From Gammaproteobacteria bacterium (lineage in GTDB: Bacteria > Pseudomonadota > Gammaproteobacteria > JAJDYQ01), in contig JAJDYQ010000055.1 of assembly GCA_022825085.1 (NCBI GenBank), positions 1 to 42,387 on the forward strand: 42,387 nt of DNA, given 5' to 3'. The stretch's first letter is position 1, and every line of letters starts with the position of its first letter. The notes under the pieces were generated by a model. That model was not told the DNA's origin and did no database searches. It worked only from the letters and a program-made list of their open reading frames with translations. Position numbers and translations under genes: made by a program. Shown piece by piece: positions 20,716 through 29,565 of the stretch.

Positions 20716-22151
20716 TGCAATGGGAAACCGTGATCGGCCTGGAGATCCATGTCCGTCTCTCCACTCGAAGCAAGATATTTTCCGGTGCCTCCACAGCCTA
20801 TGGCACCGAACCCAATACACAGGCCTGTGCAGTTGACCTGGGGCTACCTGGTGTTTTGCCCGTAGCCAATGAGGCCGTCTTTCGCAAGGCAGTAAAGTTT
20901 GGCCTGGGTATTCACGCAGAAATCAGCAAGCGCTCGGTATTTGACCGGAAAAATTATTTCTATCCCGACTTGCCCAAGGGATACCAGATATCCCAGCTTT
21001 ATCTGCCCATCGTTGGCAGAGGCAAGCTGGAAATTAGTCTGAATAATGGAGAGGAGAGCAAGATCATTGGCATTACCCGCGCACATCTGGAAGAGGATGC
21101 CGGAAAGTCTCTGCATGAGGAATTCAGGAGCATGTCCGGTATTGATCTAAACCGGGCGGGTACGCCACTGTTGGAAATCGTTTCCGAACCGGATATGCGT
21201 TCAGCCGAGGAGGCCTCGGCCTATATGAGGGCCATACACACTCTGGTTCGCTATCTGGAGATATCCGATGGCAATATGCAGGAAGGTTCCTTTCGATGTG
21301 ATGCAAATGTTTCCGTGCGTCCAAAGGGACAGGTTCAGTTCGGCACACGTACCGAAATTAAAAACCTGAACTCGTTTCGCTTTATGGAGCGTGCCATCAA
21401 TCATGAGGTGGGGCGGCAGATCGATATTCTGGAAAACGGCAGTGAGGTCATTCAGGAAACGCGCCTGTATGACAGCGATAAGGACGAAACCCGATCCATG
21501 CGTTCCAAGGAAGATGCCAATGATTATCGCTATTTTCCCGATCCGGATTTGCTACCGGTTATCATTGATGATGATTATATAGAAGCCGTGCGGCACACCA
21601 TGCCCGAATTACCGAATGAAAAACGCCGCCGCTTTATGCAGGAGCTTGGACTGAGCCGGTATGATGCCACTATGCTGACCGGCAGCAAGGAAATGGCCAA
21701 GTATTATGAGGAGGTGCTGGCCGAGACCAGACAGGCCCGGTTAAGTGCCAATTGGGTCATCGTCGAATTGATCAGCGCCCTGAACAGGGAAAAACTCGAC
21801 ATCAGCCAAAGCCCCATCGATGCAAAAAGGCTGGGCGGTATCATCAAGCGTATTGCTGACAATACTATCTCGGGCAAAATCGCAAAACAGATTTTTGAGC
21901 AAATGTTGACCAGTAAAGAGGATGCCGACTCGATTATTGAGGCGAAAGGACTCCGACAAATTACCGATACCGGAGCACTCGAGAGCATGGTTGATAATAT
22001 ACTGGCAGGCAACCCTAAACAGGTTGAGCAATATCGGGCCGGGCAAAAAAAAGTGCTGGGTTATTTTGTGGGGCAGGTCATGAAGGCTTCACAAGGCAAG
22101 GCCGATCCGCAGCAGGTCAACAGGATACTACGCGCCAGACTGGAGAACTGA
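20715..22151 (+). CDS. Asp/Glu-tRNA amidotransferase subunit B
   Basis: GatB, 478 aa, the kinase/transamidase subunit that activates the misacylated tRNA with ATP and receives ammonia from Gat[61 protein letters not shown] and [15 protein letters not shown] are canonical; the C-terminal YqeY-like tail (~330-478) binds tRNA and ends [18 protein letters not shown]. It is last in the gatCAB operon. Presence of all three implies indirect Gln-tRNA or Asn-tRNA synthesis in this organism. Confidence 0.97.
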   Translation: MQWETVIGLEIHVRLSTRSKIFSGASTAYGTEPNTQACAVDLGLPGVLPVANEAVFRKAVKFGLGIHAEISKRSVFDRKNYFYPDLPKGYQISQLYLPIVGRGKLEISLNNGEESKIIGITRAHLEEDAGKSLHEEFRSMSGIDLNRAGTPLLEIVSEPDMRSAEEASAYMRAIHTLVRYLEISDGNMQEGSFRCDANVSVRPKGQVQFGTRTEIKNLNSFRFMERAINHEVGRQIDILENGSEVIQETRLYDSDKDETRSMRSKEDANDYRYFPDPDLLPVIIDDDYIEAVRHTMPELPNEKRRRFMQELGLSRYDATMLTGSKEMAKYYEEVLAETRQARLSANWVIVELISALNREKLDISQSPIDAKRLGGIIKRIADNTISGKIAKQIFEQMLTSKEDADSIIEAKGLRQITDTGALESMVDNILAGNPKQVEQYRAGQKKVLGYFVGQVMKASQGKADPQQVNRILRARLEN

Positions 22152-22214
22152 ACTGCATTGCCTGATTCGGACGGGACAGCGTTCTGATGGCCTTTGTCTG
22201 GCCGGGATTAGGGA

Positions 22215-22841
22215 TTAAATCCGGTAGGCCGTTGTCGTCATAACTCCGGATATCAGCTTCATGGCTCTTTTAATCGTCTCCGGCAGAGGCTTGCCACCCG
22301 CATGTATGGCATTATCAGCATGCTGGACTTCTTCCTCTCTGATTTTTTGCAGTATCACCCGGCTGCGCTCATCCTGCCGCGGTAGTTCTTGCAGATGTTT
22401 ATCCAGATGGGACTTCACCTGACGCTCGGTTTCCACAACAAATCCCAGATTCCAACCATTCCCGGCTGCTCCGGCAGCAGCACCAATAACAAAGGAACCA
22501 GCGTACCACAGTGGATTCAGCATGCTGGTATGGCTTTCCAGTTCATCAAGACGCCGCTTGCACCAGTTCAGGTGATCCGCCTCTTCGGCGGCGGCGTGCA
22601 GCATGTACCGGCGTATATGATTGTCTTTCGCAGCAAAAGCCTGTCCATGGTAAAGAGCCTGTGCACAGATCTCGCCTGTGTGGTCAACGCGCATCAGGCC
22701 GGCAGCATGACGACGCTCGCTATCCGATAGTTCGGCCTGGCTAATACCAGCAGCCGGATCAGGACGCCCGTGATGGTGGATCCCATGTAAGGTACGCACC
22801 GCATTATCAAGGGTAATAATCAGATGATCGATGTGTGGCAT
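22215..22841 (-). CDS. Coq7 demethoxyubiquinone hydroxylase
   Basis: A 208-aa di-iron hydroxylase of the Coq7 family performing the last ring hydroxylation of ubiquinone. The six expected metal ligands can be read: Glu57 (HTGEICAQ), Glu87 and His90 (EEADHLNW), Glu139 (VVETERQV), Glu171 and His174 (EEEVQHAD). A hydrophobic stretch GSFVIGAAAGAAGN (~115-128) suits monotopic membrane association. Its ATG follows the trhP stop by 9 bases, so they are probably co-transcribed. It indicates a ubiquinone-based aerobic respiratory chain. Confidence 0.95.
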   Translation of the reverse strand: MPHIDHLIITLDNAVRTLHGIHHHGRPDPAAGISQAELSDSERRHAAGLMRVDHTGEICAQALYHGQAFAAKDNHIRRYMLHAAAEEADHLNWCKRRLDELESHTSMLNPLWYAGSFVIGAAAGAAGNGWNLGFVVETERQVKSHLDKHLQELPRQDERSRVILQKIREEEVQHADNAIHAGGKPLPETIKRAMKLISGVMTTTAYRI

Positions 22842-22850
22842 AGCTTGTCT

Positions 22851-24218
22851 CTACTGTAGTTCCAAAGCGGCCTTAACCTCGGCAGGTTCGAACATACGCA
22901 CCAGCATGGCCATATCACCGACCGGTCGGGGAAGTTTAATACGAACCTGCCATCCACTGCCCGGTGCCACATCAATCGACTCACCTGCCAGTGTCTGCAT
23001 GGCCTCCACTGTGAATCTTTCGTTACCCTGCGGGGTGATGAGCTCCAGTTCATCACCGACTGTGATCCTGTTTTTGATCTCCAGATCGGCCTCACCCGAA
23101 TCGATATGGTAGTGTATGACATCAGCCACAAACAGGGAGCGGGTTGCCTTTGATGCGCCTTGACGGTAATTTTGCAGCTCTTGTGATTCATGCCGCTCAA
23201 GGAAACCATCGGTGTAACCACGCTGTGCGAGGCTTTCCAGTTCCGCCATCAGGGCGGGGTCGAATGACCGACCGGCTGCGACATCATCAATGGCCCGCCG
23301 ATAAACCTGAGTGGTGCGCGCAGTGTAATAGTAAGACTTGGTACGGCCTTCTATCTTCAAACAGTCAACACCTATCTGTGCCAACCGGTGAACATGTTCC
23401 ACAGCACGCAGGTCCCTGGAGTTCATGATGTAGGTACCATGCTCATCTTCGAAGATCGGCATGAATTCGCCGGGACGATTTTGCTCTTCTAAATAATATA
23501 CTTCGTCCGCCAGAGGATGGCGCCTCGTTTCTCCTGCCATGGACACGCCATCCGCCAATCTGTTGATTTCCGATATATCAATAGTGCGATCAGCCTGTGA
23601 ATCCGAACCGACCCGGTACTGCCAGCGGCAGGCATTGGTACAGGTGCCCTGATTGGCATCACGGTGATTGAAGTAACCGGATAGCAGGCACCGACCGGAA
23701 TAGGCCATGCAAAGGGCACCATGCACAAAGACTTCGATCTCCATATCCGGGCAAGCATCCCGAATGTCGGCAATTTCCTTGAGTGACAATTCCCTCGATA
23801 GTATGACCCGGCTCAGACCAACGGATTGCCAGAACTTCACTCCGGCTGCATTAACTGTATTGGCCTGGACTGAGAGATGGACAGGCATATCCGGCCATTT
23901 TTCTCTGACCAGCATGATCAAACCAGGGTCTGCCATGATAAGGGCATCAGGTCCCATTTCGATAACTGGTTCAATATCGTCGAGAAATGTCTTCAACTTG
24001 GAACCATGCGGCATAATATTGGCAGCCACAAATATCTGCTTACCCTGCTCATGTGCCTCCCGGATACCGATACGCAGGTTTTCCGGCAGAAAATTGTTTT
24101 CACGCACACGCAAGCTATAACGTGGCAGGCCAGCATAAACCGCGTCGGCACCATAGGCAAAGGCATAACGCATATTTTTCAGCGTGCCGGCAGGTGACAG
24201 TAATTCAGGTAGCTTCAT
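22851..24218 (-). CDS. tRNA 5-hydroxyuridine modification protein TrhP (YegQ), U32 family
   Basis: A 455-aa U32-family protein matching YegQ/TrhP, which takes part in making 5-hydroxyuridine at the tRNA wobble position (from prephenate in E. coli). MKLPELLSPAGTLKNMRYAFAYGADAVYAG opens the barrel; the Cys-rich segment around 165-205 (HGALCMAYSGRCLLSGYF, then ANQGTCTNACRW) supplies the likely iron-sulfur ligands; DCLKIEGRTKSYYYTA follows. The start lacks an evident Shine-Dalgarno but matches homologues exactly. A 14-bp palindrome lies 22 bases upstream. Confidence 0.93.
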   Translation of the reverse strand: MKLPELLSPAGTLKNMRYAFAYGADAVYAGLPRYSLRVRENNFLPENLRIGIREAHEQGKQIFVAANIMPHGSKLKTFLDDIEPVIEMGPDALIMADPGLIMLVREKWPDMPVHLSVQANTVNAAGVKFWQSVGLSRVILSRELSLKEIADIRDACPDMEIEVFVHGALCMAYSGRCLLSGYFNHRDANQGTCTNACRWQYRVGSDSQADRTIDISEINRLADGVSMAGETRRHPLADEVYYLEEQNRPGEFMPIFEDEHGTYIMNSRDLRAVEHVHRLAQIGVDCLKIEGRTKSYYYTARTTQVYRRAIDDVAAGRSFDPALMAELESLAQRGYTDGFLERHESQELQNYRQGASKATRSLFVADVIHYHIDSGEADLEIKNRITVGDELELITPQGNERFTVEAMQTLAGESIDVAPGSGWQVRIKLPRPVGDMAMLVRMFEPAEVKAALELQ

Positions 24219-24239
24219 AATAGATTGCAGAATAAGTAA

Positions 24240-24253
24240 ATTGTGCGCACAAT
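24240..24253. promoter_or_regulatory. Perfect 14-bp palindrome between divergent genes
   Basis: ATTGTGCGCACAAT is its own reverse complement. It sits in the 88-base spacer between trhP (minus) and the ferredoxin gene (plus), 22 bases from one start and 53 from the other, where an operator for a dimeric regulator could act on both. The TTGT/ACAA arms suit several repressor families, so none can be named. Confidence 0.4.
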
Positions 24254-24306
24254 CTGTTACCGGTTGAGCAGGTTGTTCGGAAATACATCATCCCGACATA
24301 CATATA

Positions 24307-24612
24307 ATGTACTACAAATATCACGTATTTTTTTGTACAAATTGCCGTAAAGACGGGCAGGAGTGCTGCGAACATCACGACGCATCCAGCAAACGAGCCT
24401 ATCTGAAGGCACGCTGCAAGGAGCTGGGGCTGACCGGCAAAGGCGGCATCCGAGTCAATACGGCCGGCTGCCTGGACCGCTGCGAGCAGGGACCGGTGAT
24501 GGTGATTTACCCGCAGGGCGTCTGGTACACCTACGTTGACGAGGAAGATCTGGAAGATATACTCCAGCAGCATTTGCTGGGAGACGAAGAAGTACAGAGA
24601 CTAAAGATTTAA
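24307..24612 (+). CDS. Thioredoxin-like [2Fe-2S] ferredoxin
   Basis: A 101-aa protein of the thioredoxin-fold [2Fe-2S] ferredoxin family (NuoE-like, Shethna-type). The cluster ligands appear as Cys10 (VFFCTNCR), one of Cys20/Cys21, then Cys55 and Cys59 in NTAGCLDRCEQGPVMVIYP, the characteristic C-x3-C. It starts MYYKYHVFFC like its relatives. No Shine-Dalgarno is visible before the ATG (bases upstream read CATACATATA), so the transcript may be leaderless or weakly translated. Redox partner unknown; it is convergent with the outer-membrane protein gene. Confidence 0.88.
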   Translation: MYYKYHVFFCTNCRKDGQECCEHHDASSKRAYLKARCKELGLTGKGGIRVNTAGCLDRCEQGPVMVIYPQGVWYTYVDEEDLEDILQQHLLGDEEVQRLKI

Positions 24613-24668
24613 ACATTGCCACCGCAGAGGTCGGCCGCGAGGTACCGACTGTAGCTTTGACCGGCCCT

Positions 24669-25301
24669 CTACAGACCAACAACAATGCTTACCCCAAAAT
24701 TGTGGATAGTACCACTATCCCAGCTACCACTCCAACCCTCTGGATCAATTCTCAACCCTTCGTACTCGAGGCGAACTATGGCATCGGTATCCAGCAGGCT
24801 GGTCTGATAACCCAGCCCATAAAACACCGCGTTATCTTTATCTTCAATGGAAATACCAGTACCGTTCGCAGTAATACCCTCAACATTCATTTTCCATTTA
24901 TGCAGGCCCAGTTTGGCAAAAAATTTGTTACTGAAGTAATAAACACCAGCAATACCAAAACTGTAGCCATCGGTATCGGCATCACCACTGCTCGGAGAAG
25001 CTCCAACTACTCTTTCTGTTAGTTCCACTTCAGAGTCGCCGCCAATGGTCATGTATTGAAGCTCAAAAGCAAGCTTCTCAAAAAAGCCGGGGCCATCAGA
25101 CTTGAAGCCCAGCATGGCTTTGGGGTTCAGGGCAGAGTAAGCAAGCTCAGCACTGGCCGGGGACGAGAGTATACTTCCCTCGCCCTTTGTATCATACTTG
25201 GAGTGAGCAAGACCTACGCCGCCGTAGATATCCGGGGCCGCCATGGTTATCTGGGACAAGGTCAACCCGAGAACCGCAGCCAGCCACTGAAACATCTTCA
25301 T
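24669..25301 (-). CDS. Small outer-membrane beta-barrel protein (OmpA/OmpW-size, unassigned)
   Basis: A 210-aa protein with a signal peptide (MKMFQWLAAVLGLTLSQITMA, cleavage near MAAPD). The mature part alternates polar and hydrophobic residues in strands such as DIYGGVGLAHSKYD, AMLGFKSDG, KLAFELQYMTIGG, YSFGIAGVYYFSNKFFAKLGLHKW, AVFYGLGYQTSLL and IHNFGVSIVVGL, fitting an 8-stranded barrel. AAAGGAG lies 6 bases before the ATG at 25301; the longer frame from 25340 has none. The last residue is Leu rather than the usual Phe. It is monocistronic. A precise family cannot be named. Confidence 0.8.
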   Translation of the reverse strand: MKMFQWLAAVLGLTLSQITMAAPDIYGGVGLAHSKYDTKGEGSILSSPASAELAYSALNPKAMLGFKSDGPGFFEKLAFELQYMTIGGDSEVELTERVVGASPSSGDADTDGYSFGIAGVYYFSNKFFAKLGLHKWKMNVEGITANGTGISIEDKDNAVFYGLGYQTSLLDTDAIVRLEYEGLRIDPEGWSGSWDSGTIHNFGVSIVVGL

Positions 25302-25598
25302 CTTTTTCTCCTTTGGTTGGTTATAAAATATAAATAACACCGAATCAGATAGTAGCAGGCCTTTGCCGTCTTAAAGGAAACCTGCCACTATACCCATTCA
25401 CTACAACAGGAAATAACCTCATTACATTGAATGGCTGTTGTATTCGGTCAGAAACCCGACAGGCTTCCCCTGTCAATAACAATACTGATTTTCATACGGC
25501 AACAGGTGCTGTGTCAATTGTTTATGCGTATATTATTCTGTCTGCGGCGACCGTAACCGGTTTTCGCCATGCCCGGCAGGCATTCAGCATGCCCTTCT
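25302..25598. other. Spacer with nested hairpins
   Basis: About 300 bases without a gene between the outer-membrane gene and the 67-aa gene. It contains AT-rich sequence fit for the barrel promoter near 25320-25340, a GGCGA...TCGCC stem (25546-25568), and ATGCC-N5-GGCAT-N5-ATGCC (25569-25593), in which the middle arm can pair with either neighbour. The latter begins just past the stop of the 67-aa gene. No T-run follows, so termination is uncertain. Confidence 0.4.
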
Positions 25599-25802
25599 CT
25601 ATACTCTCAGTCGCTTCCAGTTAATCACCGTAACTTCTTTAAGATGTTTCTGCTCTTTTATCTGCTTGGCAACTTCACGGACGATCTCTTCATTATCGAA
25701 CTCAACCGGACTAAGTACCTTCTGTGAACCAAAGCGCGTCTCTCCTGCAATCAGGCCAACATAAACGACATAGTATGGAATGCCCTGCTCCGACATCATC
25801 AT
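25599..25802 (-). CDS. Small hypothetical protein downstream of pilU paralogue
   Basis: A 67-aa protein beginning with three consecutive Met codons (25802, 25799, 25796); GAGAG directly precedes them, so the third may be favoured. The sequence GIPYYVVYVGLIAGETRFGS then EFDNEEIVREVAKQIKEQKHLKEVTVINWKRL looks like a compact alpha/beta protein, soluble and mixed-charge. It begins 9 bases after the stop of the third pilus ATPase, so it is likely the last gene of that operon. I do not recognise the family; a role in twitching motility is only guilt by association. Confidence 0.6.
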   Translation of the reverse strand: MMMSEQGIPYYVVYVGLIAGETRFGSQKVLSPVEFDNEEIVREVAKQIKEQKHLKEVTVINWKRLRV

Positions 25803-25811
25803 CTCTCGATA

Positions 25812-26873
25812 TTATTCGCCAAAATTAATTTTGGCTTCCAGATTTGTCTTGGAGTCCGCATTATCCAAGGCTTCATCCATCGATATCTGGTTTTCCTTGT
25901 ATAGATTATAAAGTGCGCTGTCAAATGTGACCATGCCCTTGGCACCACTACCTTCCATGATTTCCTTGATTTCATGAATGTCACCTCTCATTATCAGTTC
26001 AGCAATATGGGGAGTATTAACCAGTATTTCGACAGCTGCACAACGCTTTTTATGCACTCCCATGACCAGTCGTTGTGAAATAATGGCAACCAGATTTAAT
26101 GACAAATCCATAAACAATTGTTTGTGGAGATTTTGAGGGAACATATTAATTACTCGCTCCAAAGCCTGATTGGCATTATTGGAATGCAGGGTCGATACCA
26201 CCAGGTGACCGGTATTGCAAAGCTCCATGACTGCTTCCATGACCTCACGGTCTCTGATTTCGCCAATGAGAATAACATCAGGTGCTTCACGCAAGCTGGC
26301 TTTCAGTGCATTGCTGTAGCTGTGGGTATCCATCCCGACTTCACGCTGATTAACAATCGATTTCCGATTCGGATGAGAAAATTCGACCGGATCTTCAATA
26401 GTGAGGATATGACCGGCAGAATTTCTATTTCGATGATCAATCATTGCTGCCAGCGTTGTTGATTTACCGGAACCTGCCGCCCCGACCATAAGAATCAGGC
26501 CGCGCTTTTCCAGTATCAGATCAAGCAGTATCGATGGCAATCGGAGATCATCAGCTGTCGGAATTTTTGAGGGAATCAAACGCAGGACAAGGCCTATATG
26601 CCCTCTCTGCCTGAAGACATTGACACGAAAACGGGCACCACTATCAGCTAATGCAATCGCAAAGTCGCTTTCCATATGGTCTTCAAAGCGTCTAATCTGC
26701 TCATCATTCATAATGTTATAGGCAGCCTCGCGGGTCATATCAGTTGTCAATACGGTTCTTCCGACCGCAACAACCTGCCCCTCAAGTTTTATATTGATCC
26801 GCGAGTTAACCGTAAGAAAAAGGTCGGAAGCCCCCTTCTGAACCATGAGTTTAAGATAGGGCGTAAGGTCCAT
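25812..26873 (-). CDS. Third PilT/PilU-family type IV pilus ATPase
   Basis: A 353-aa hexameric-type secretion ATPase with an N-terminal PAS-like domain (~1-95) and a C-terminal RecA-like domain. Walker A reads GAAGSGKSTT (~128-137, with GAA where relatives have GPT or GGT), the Asp box ILTIEDPVEFSH, Walker B DVILIGEIRD and the His box TGHLVVSTLHSN are present. The PilT signature AIRNLIRE is absent; the region reads PHIAELIMRGDIHEIKEIM, as in PilU. It follows pilU by 51 bases. It is probably an accessory retraction ATPase; a different pilus or regulatory function is possible. Confidence 0.88.
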   Translation of the reverse strand: MDLTPYLKLMVQKGASDLFLTVNSRINIKLEGQVVAVGRTVLTTDMTREAAYNIMNDEQIRRFEDHMESDFAIALADSGARFRVNVFRQRGHIGLVLRLIPSKIPTADDLRLPSILLDLILEKRGLILMVGAAGSGKSTTLAAMIDHRNRNSAGHILTIEDPVEFSHPNRKSIVNQREVGMDTHSYSNALKASLREAPDVILIGEIRDREVMEAVMELCNTGHLVVSTLHSNNANQALERVINMFPQNLHKQLFMDLSLNLVAIISQRLVMGVHKKRCAAVEILVNTPHIAELIMRGDIHEIKEIMEGSGAKGMVTFDSALYNLYKENQISMDEALDNADSKTNLEAKINFGE

Positions 26874-26924
26874 AAGTATTCCTTTACAGGCGTGGATAGT
26901 CGGCCGAGTGCCGAATTATCACGC

Positions 26925-28079
26925 CTATACGGACTCTTCCTCATCTTCAAGGGTAAGATGATCCAGCCCATCCAGCTTGTTCTTACTCTTGGATGCCTTG
27001 CCCTGCAATTTGATTTTAAGCCGTAGTTCATTAGCCGAGTCTGCATTTTTAATGGCATTGTCGTAGTCAATTTTGCCGGCCTCGTATAAATCAAACAGTG
27101 CGTCATCGAAAGTTACCATGCCTAACTCACGGGATTTTTTCATAATTTCCTTAATCCCATGAATCTCACCTTTCAGAATCAAATCCGCAATCAACGGCGA
27201 GTTCAGCATGATTTCAATCGCAGCAACCCGCCCCTTGCCATCCACTGTAGGCAGTAATCGCTGTGATACTACCGCCTTGAGATTTAATGAAAGATCCATC
27301 AATAACTGGGCTTTACGCTCTTCCGAGAAGAAGTTGATAATTCGATCAATCGCCTGATTAGCGGAGTTAGCGTGTAGTGTCGCCATGCAGAGGTGACCGG
27401 TCTCAGCAAAGGCAATGGCATGCTCCATACTCTCGGCATCACGAATCTCTCCCATAAGAATGACATCTGGAGCCTGACGCAGAGTGTTCTTCAGGGCCAC
27501 TCCCCAGGTTTCAGCATCCAGGCCAATTTCCCTCTGTGTAACTATACTCTTCTTGTGCGGATGCACATATTCGATTGGGTCTTCCAAAGTAATAATATGG
27601 CCACGCTCATTCTCATTACGATGGTTGATGATAGCCGCCAGAGAGGTCGATTTACCGGAACCTGTTCCACCAACCATGATCGCCAGACCACGCTTGGTCA
27701 TAGCCACATCCTTCAGCACTTCAGGCAGTTTAAGCTGATCCATGGTGGGCACTTCCGTGGTGATAGTACGAAGGATCATGCCCATATTACCTTGTTGCAC
27801 AAAGGCGTTTGCCCGAAAGCGACCAATGCCAGGCGGAGAGATGGCAAAGTTACATTCGTTAGTCGCCTCAAATTCCTTCAGTTGCTTATCACGCATCACG
27901 GCATAGACCATCGCCTTGGTATCTTCAGGCTTAAGCGCGGTTTTGGTCACAGCCGTTACCTTCCCATGAATCTTGATAGCCGGCGGAAATCCAACGGTCA
28001 CAAACATATCGGACCCGTCCTTGGCGATCATTGTATTCAGCAGGTCGAGTACAAATTTAATTGCCTGATCTCTTTCCAT
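26925..28079 (-). CDS. Type IV pilus retraction ATPase PilU
   Basis: A 384-aa PilT-like ATPase that matches PilU by size and sequence: DGSDMFVTVGFPPAIKIHGK at the start, Walker A GGTGSGKSTS, Asp box ITLEDPIEYVHPHKKSIVTQREIG, Walker B DVILMGEIRD and His box TGHLCMATLHAN. The C-terminal segment LIADLILKGEIHGIKEIMKKSRELGM replaces the PilT AIRNLIRE motif, and a charged tail GLDHLTLEDEEESV is added. PilU assists PilT in pilus retraction. A 192-base gap with an inverted repeat separates it from pilT, so it may have its own promoter. Confidence 0.94.
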   Translation of the reverse strand: MERDQAIKFVLDLLNTMIAKDGSDMFVTVGFPPAIKIHGKVTAVTKTALKPEDTKAMVYAVMRDKQLKEFEATNECNFAISPPGIGRFRANAFVQQGNMGMILRTITTEVPTMDQLKLPEVLKDVAMTKRGLAIMVGGTGSGKSTSLAAIINHRNENERGHIITLEDPIEYVHPHKKSIVTQREIGLDAETWGVALKNTLRQAPDVILMGEIRDAESMEHAIAFAETGHLCMATLHANSANQAIDRIINFFSEERKAQLLMDLSLNLKAVVSQRLLPTVDGKGRVAAIEIMLNSPLIADLILKGEIHGIKEIMKKSRELGMVTFDDALFDLYEAGKIDYDNAIKNADSANELRLKIKLQGKASKSKNKLDGLDHLTLEDEEESV

Positions 28080-28225
28080 TACTTATAACCCTAAAAAATT
28101 TAATTGGAAATTCTGAATAGAACCATGTTGGACCTAACAGAAATGTCTTTTATTTCTCTTTAAAAATCAATCATTTGCTTTCAGCCATTTCAGCAATACA
28201 GCTCTGCATTACAGGAGACCCCGAT

Positions 28226-28248
28226 TTAATCAGGGCCACTCTGATTAA
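28226..28248. repeat. Inverted repeat between pilT and pilU
   Basis: TTAATCAG (28226-28233) and CTGATTAA (28241-28248) are perfect 8-bp arms around GGCCACT. It lies 24 bases past the pilT stop in transcript orientation, with no T-run after it. The string TTAATCAGGGC also occurs on the minus strand upstream of pilT (around 29350), suggesting a shared element. Confidence 0.45.
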
Positions 28249-28271
28249 GGCATGCAAATCACTAACACAGC

Positions 28272-29309
28272 TTATAGAAAACCATCTGGATTGGCCGCCT
28301 TTTCTCTCGCCACCAGTTTTTCGACTACACCCTTTTTCACCAGAGTCTGAAGATTCTGATCCAGAGTCTGCATACCAAACTGCTGTCCGGTCTGAATCGC
28401 CGTGAACATCTGCGCAATTTTATTCTCACGGATAAGGTTACGAATCGCGGGGGTGCCAATCATAATTTCATGAGCAGCCACGCGCCCACCACCTTTCTTC
28501 TTTAACAGTGTCTGCGCGATAACCGCCTTCAGCGATTCTGAAAGCATAGCCCGAATCATATCCTTTTCCTCCGCTGGAAACACGTCAACAATACGATCAA
28601 TAGTCTTGGCCGCCGAACTCGTATGCAGGGTTCCGAACACCATGTGACCTGTTTCCGCAGCTGACAATGCGAGGCGAATTGTCTCCAGATCGCGCATTTC
28701 CCCAACCAGAATAACATCAGGGTCTTCGCGCAGAGCCGAACGTAATGCTTCATTGAATCCCAGGGTATCCCGATGTACTTCACGCTGATTAATCAGACAT
28801 CGCTTACTCTGGTGCACAAATTCGATAGGATCTTCGATTGTCAGGATATGACCGAATTCACTTTCATTACGGTGGTTCAGCATCGCAGCCAGAGTAGTTG
28901 ACTTGCCTGAGCCCGTAGGCCCCGTGACGCAACATACGCCTCGCGGCAGCATTGCCAGCTCGGCAAACTTTTTGGGGGCATCCAGTTGCTCAAGTGTAAG
29001 AATTTCCGAAGGGATGGTCCGAAAAACTGCACCTGCTCCACGATTCTGGTTAAAGGCATTAACACGAAAACGGGCCAAATTCGGAATTTCAAAGGAGAAG
29101 TCACATTCATAGAACTCCTCGTAATCCTTGCGCTGCTTGTCATTCATAATATCATAAACCATGTCATGGACCATCTTGTGATCCATCTCAGGCACGTTAA
29201 TACGCCTCACATCACCATCGACACGGATCATAGGGGGCAACCCTGATGACAGATGAAGATCCGAGGCACCATTTTTGACGCTGAACGCGAGCAACTCGCC
29301 AATATCCAC
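28272..29309 (-). CDS. Type IV pilus retraction ATPase PilT
   Basis: A 345-aa PilT, the motor that depolymerises type IV pili for twitching and surface contact. MDIGELLAFSVKNGASDLHLSSGLPPMIRVDG is the typical N-terminus; Walker A GPTGSGKSTT, Asp box ILTIEDPIEFVHQ, Walker B DVILVGEMRD, His box TGHMVFGTLHT and the PilT-specific AIRNLIRE motif are all intact. The start codon is GTG at 29309, with AGAGGA 7-8 bases before it. It is divergent from yggS, the same arrangement as in Pseudomonas. Confidence 0.96.
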   Translation of the reverse strand: MDIGELLAFSVKNGASDLHLSSGLPPMIRVDGDVRRINVPEMDHKMVHDMVYDIMNDKQRKDYEEFYECDFSFEIPNLARFRVNAFNQNRGAGAVFRTIPSEILTLEQLDAPKKFAELAMLPRGVCCVTGPTGSGKSTTLAAMLNHRNESEFGHILTIEDPIEFVHQSKRCLINQREVHRDTLGFNEALRSALREDPDVILVGEMRDLETIRLALSAAETGHMVFGTLHTSSAAKTIDRIVDVFPAEEKDMIRAMLSESLKAVIAQTLLKKKGGGRVAAHEIMIGTPAIRNLIRENKIAQMFTAIQTGQQFGMQTLDQNLQTLVKKGVVEKLVAREKAANPDGFL

Positions 29310-29372
29310 TACGCTTTCCTCTTTGTGTTACCCTAAAGGTTGTTTAGAAGCCCTGATTAACAGGTAAATATG

Positions 29373-29454
29373 ATAAACCCAATAATGAATTGAGACCAGT
29401 CAGTCCAGTAAGCATTACTTAGAGATAATAAACCCAATAACAGACTGAGGCCAG
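29373..29454. repeat. Imperfect 27-bp direct repeats in pilT-yggS spacer
   Basis: ATAAACCCAATAA begins both copies, at 29373-29399 and 29428-29454. The 27-base units differ at five positions, all transitions, and start 55 bases apart. They lie upstream of pilT and divergent yggS, where a regulator could bind twice, but may simply be a decayed duplication. Confidence 0.5.
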
Positions 29455-29565
29455 CATAATTAGGCCCTGACTTGACCGATTCCCTTGAAAGACGATATTC
29501 CAGTAAAGCTCTGGAAGCCTATTATACCGAAATATGCAATATTCTGACCGCCTAATCGATAGACC

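Noticed and set aside
24630-24649. GTCGG/CCGAC stem between convergent ferredoxin and barrel genes
   Set aside because: Only 5 bp with a 10-base loop and no T-run on either side.
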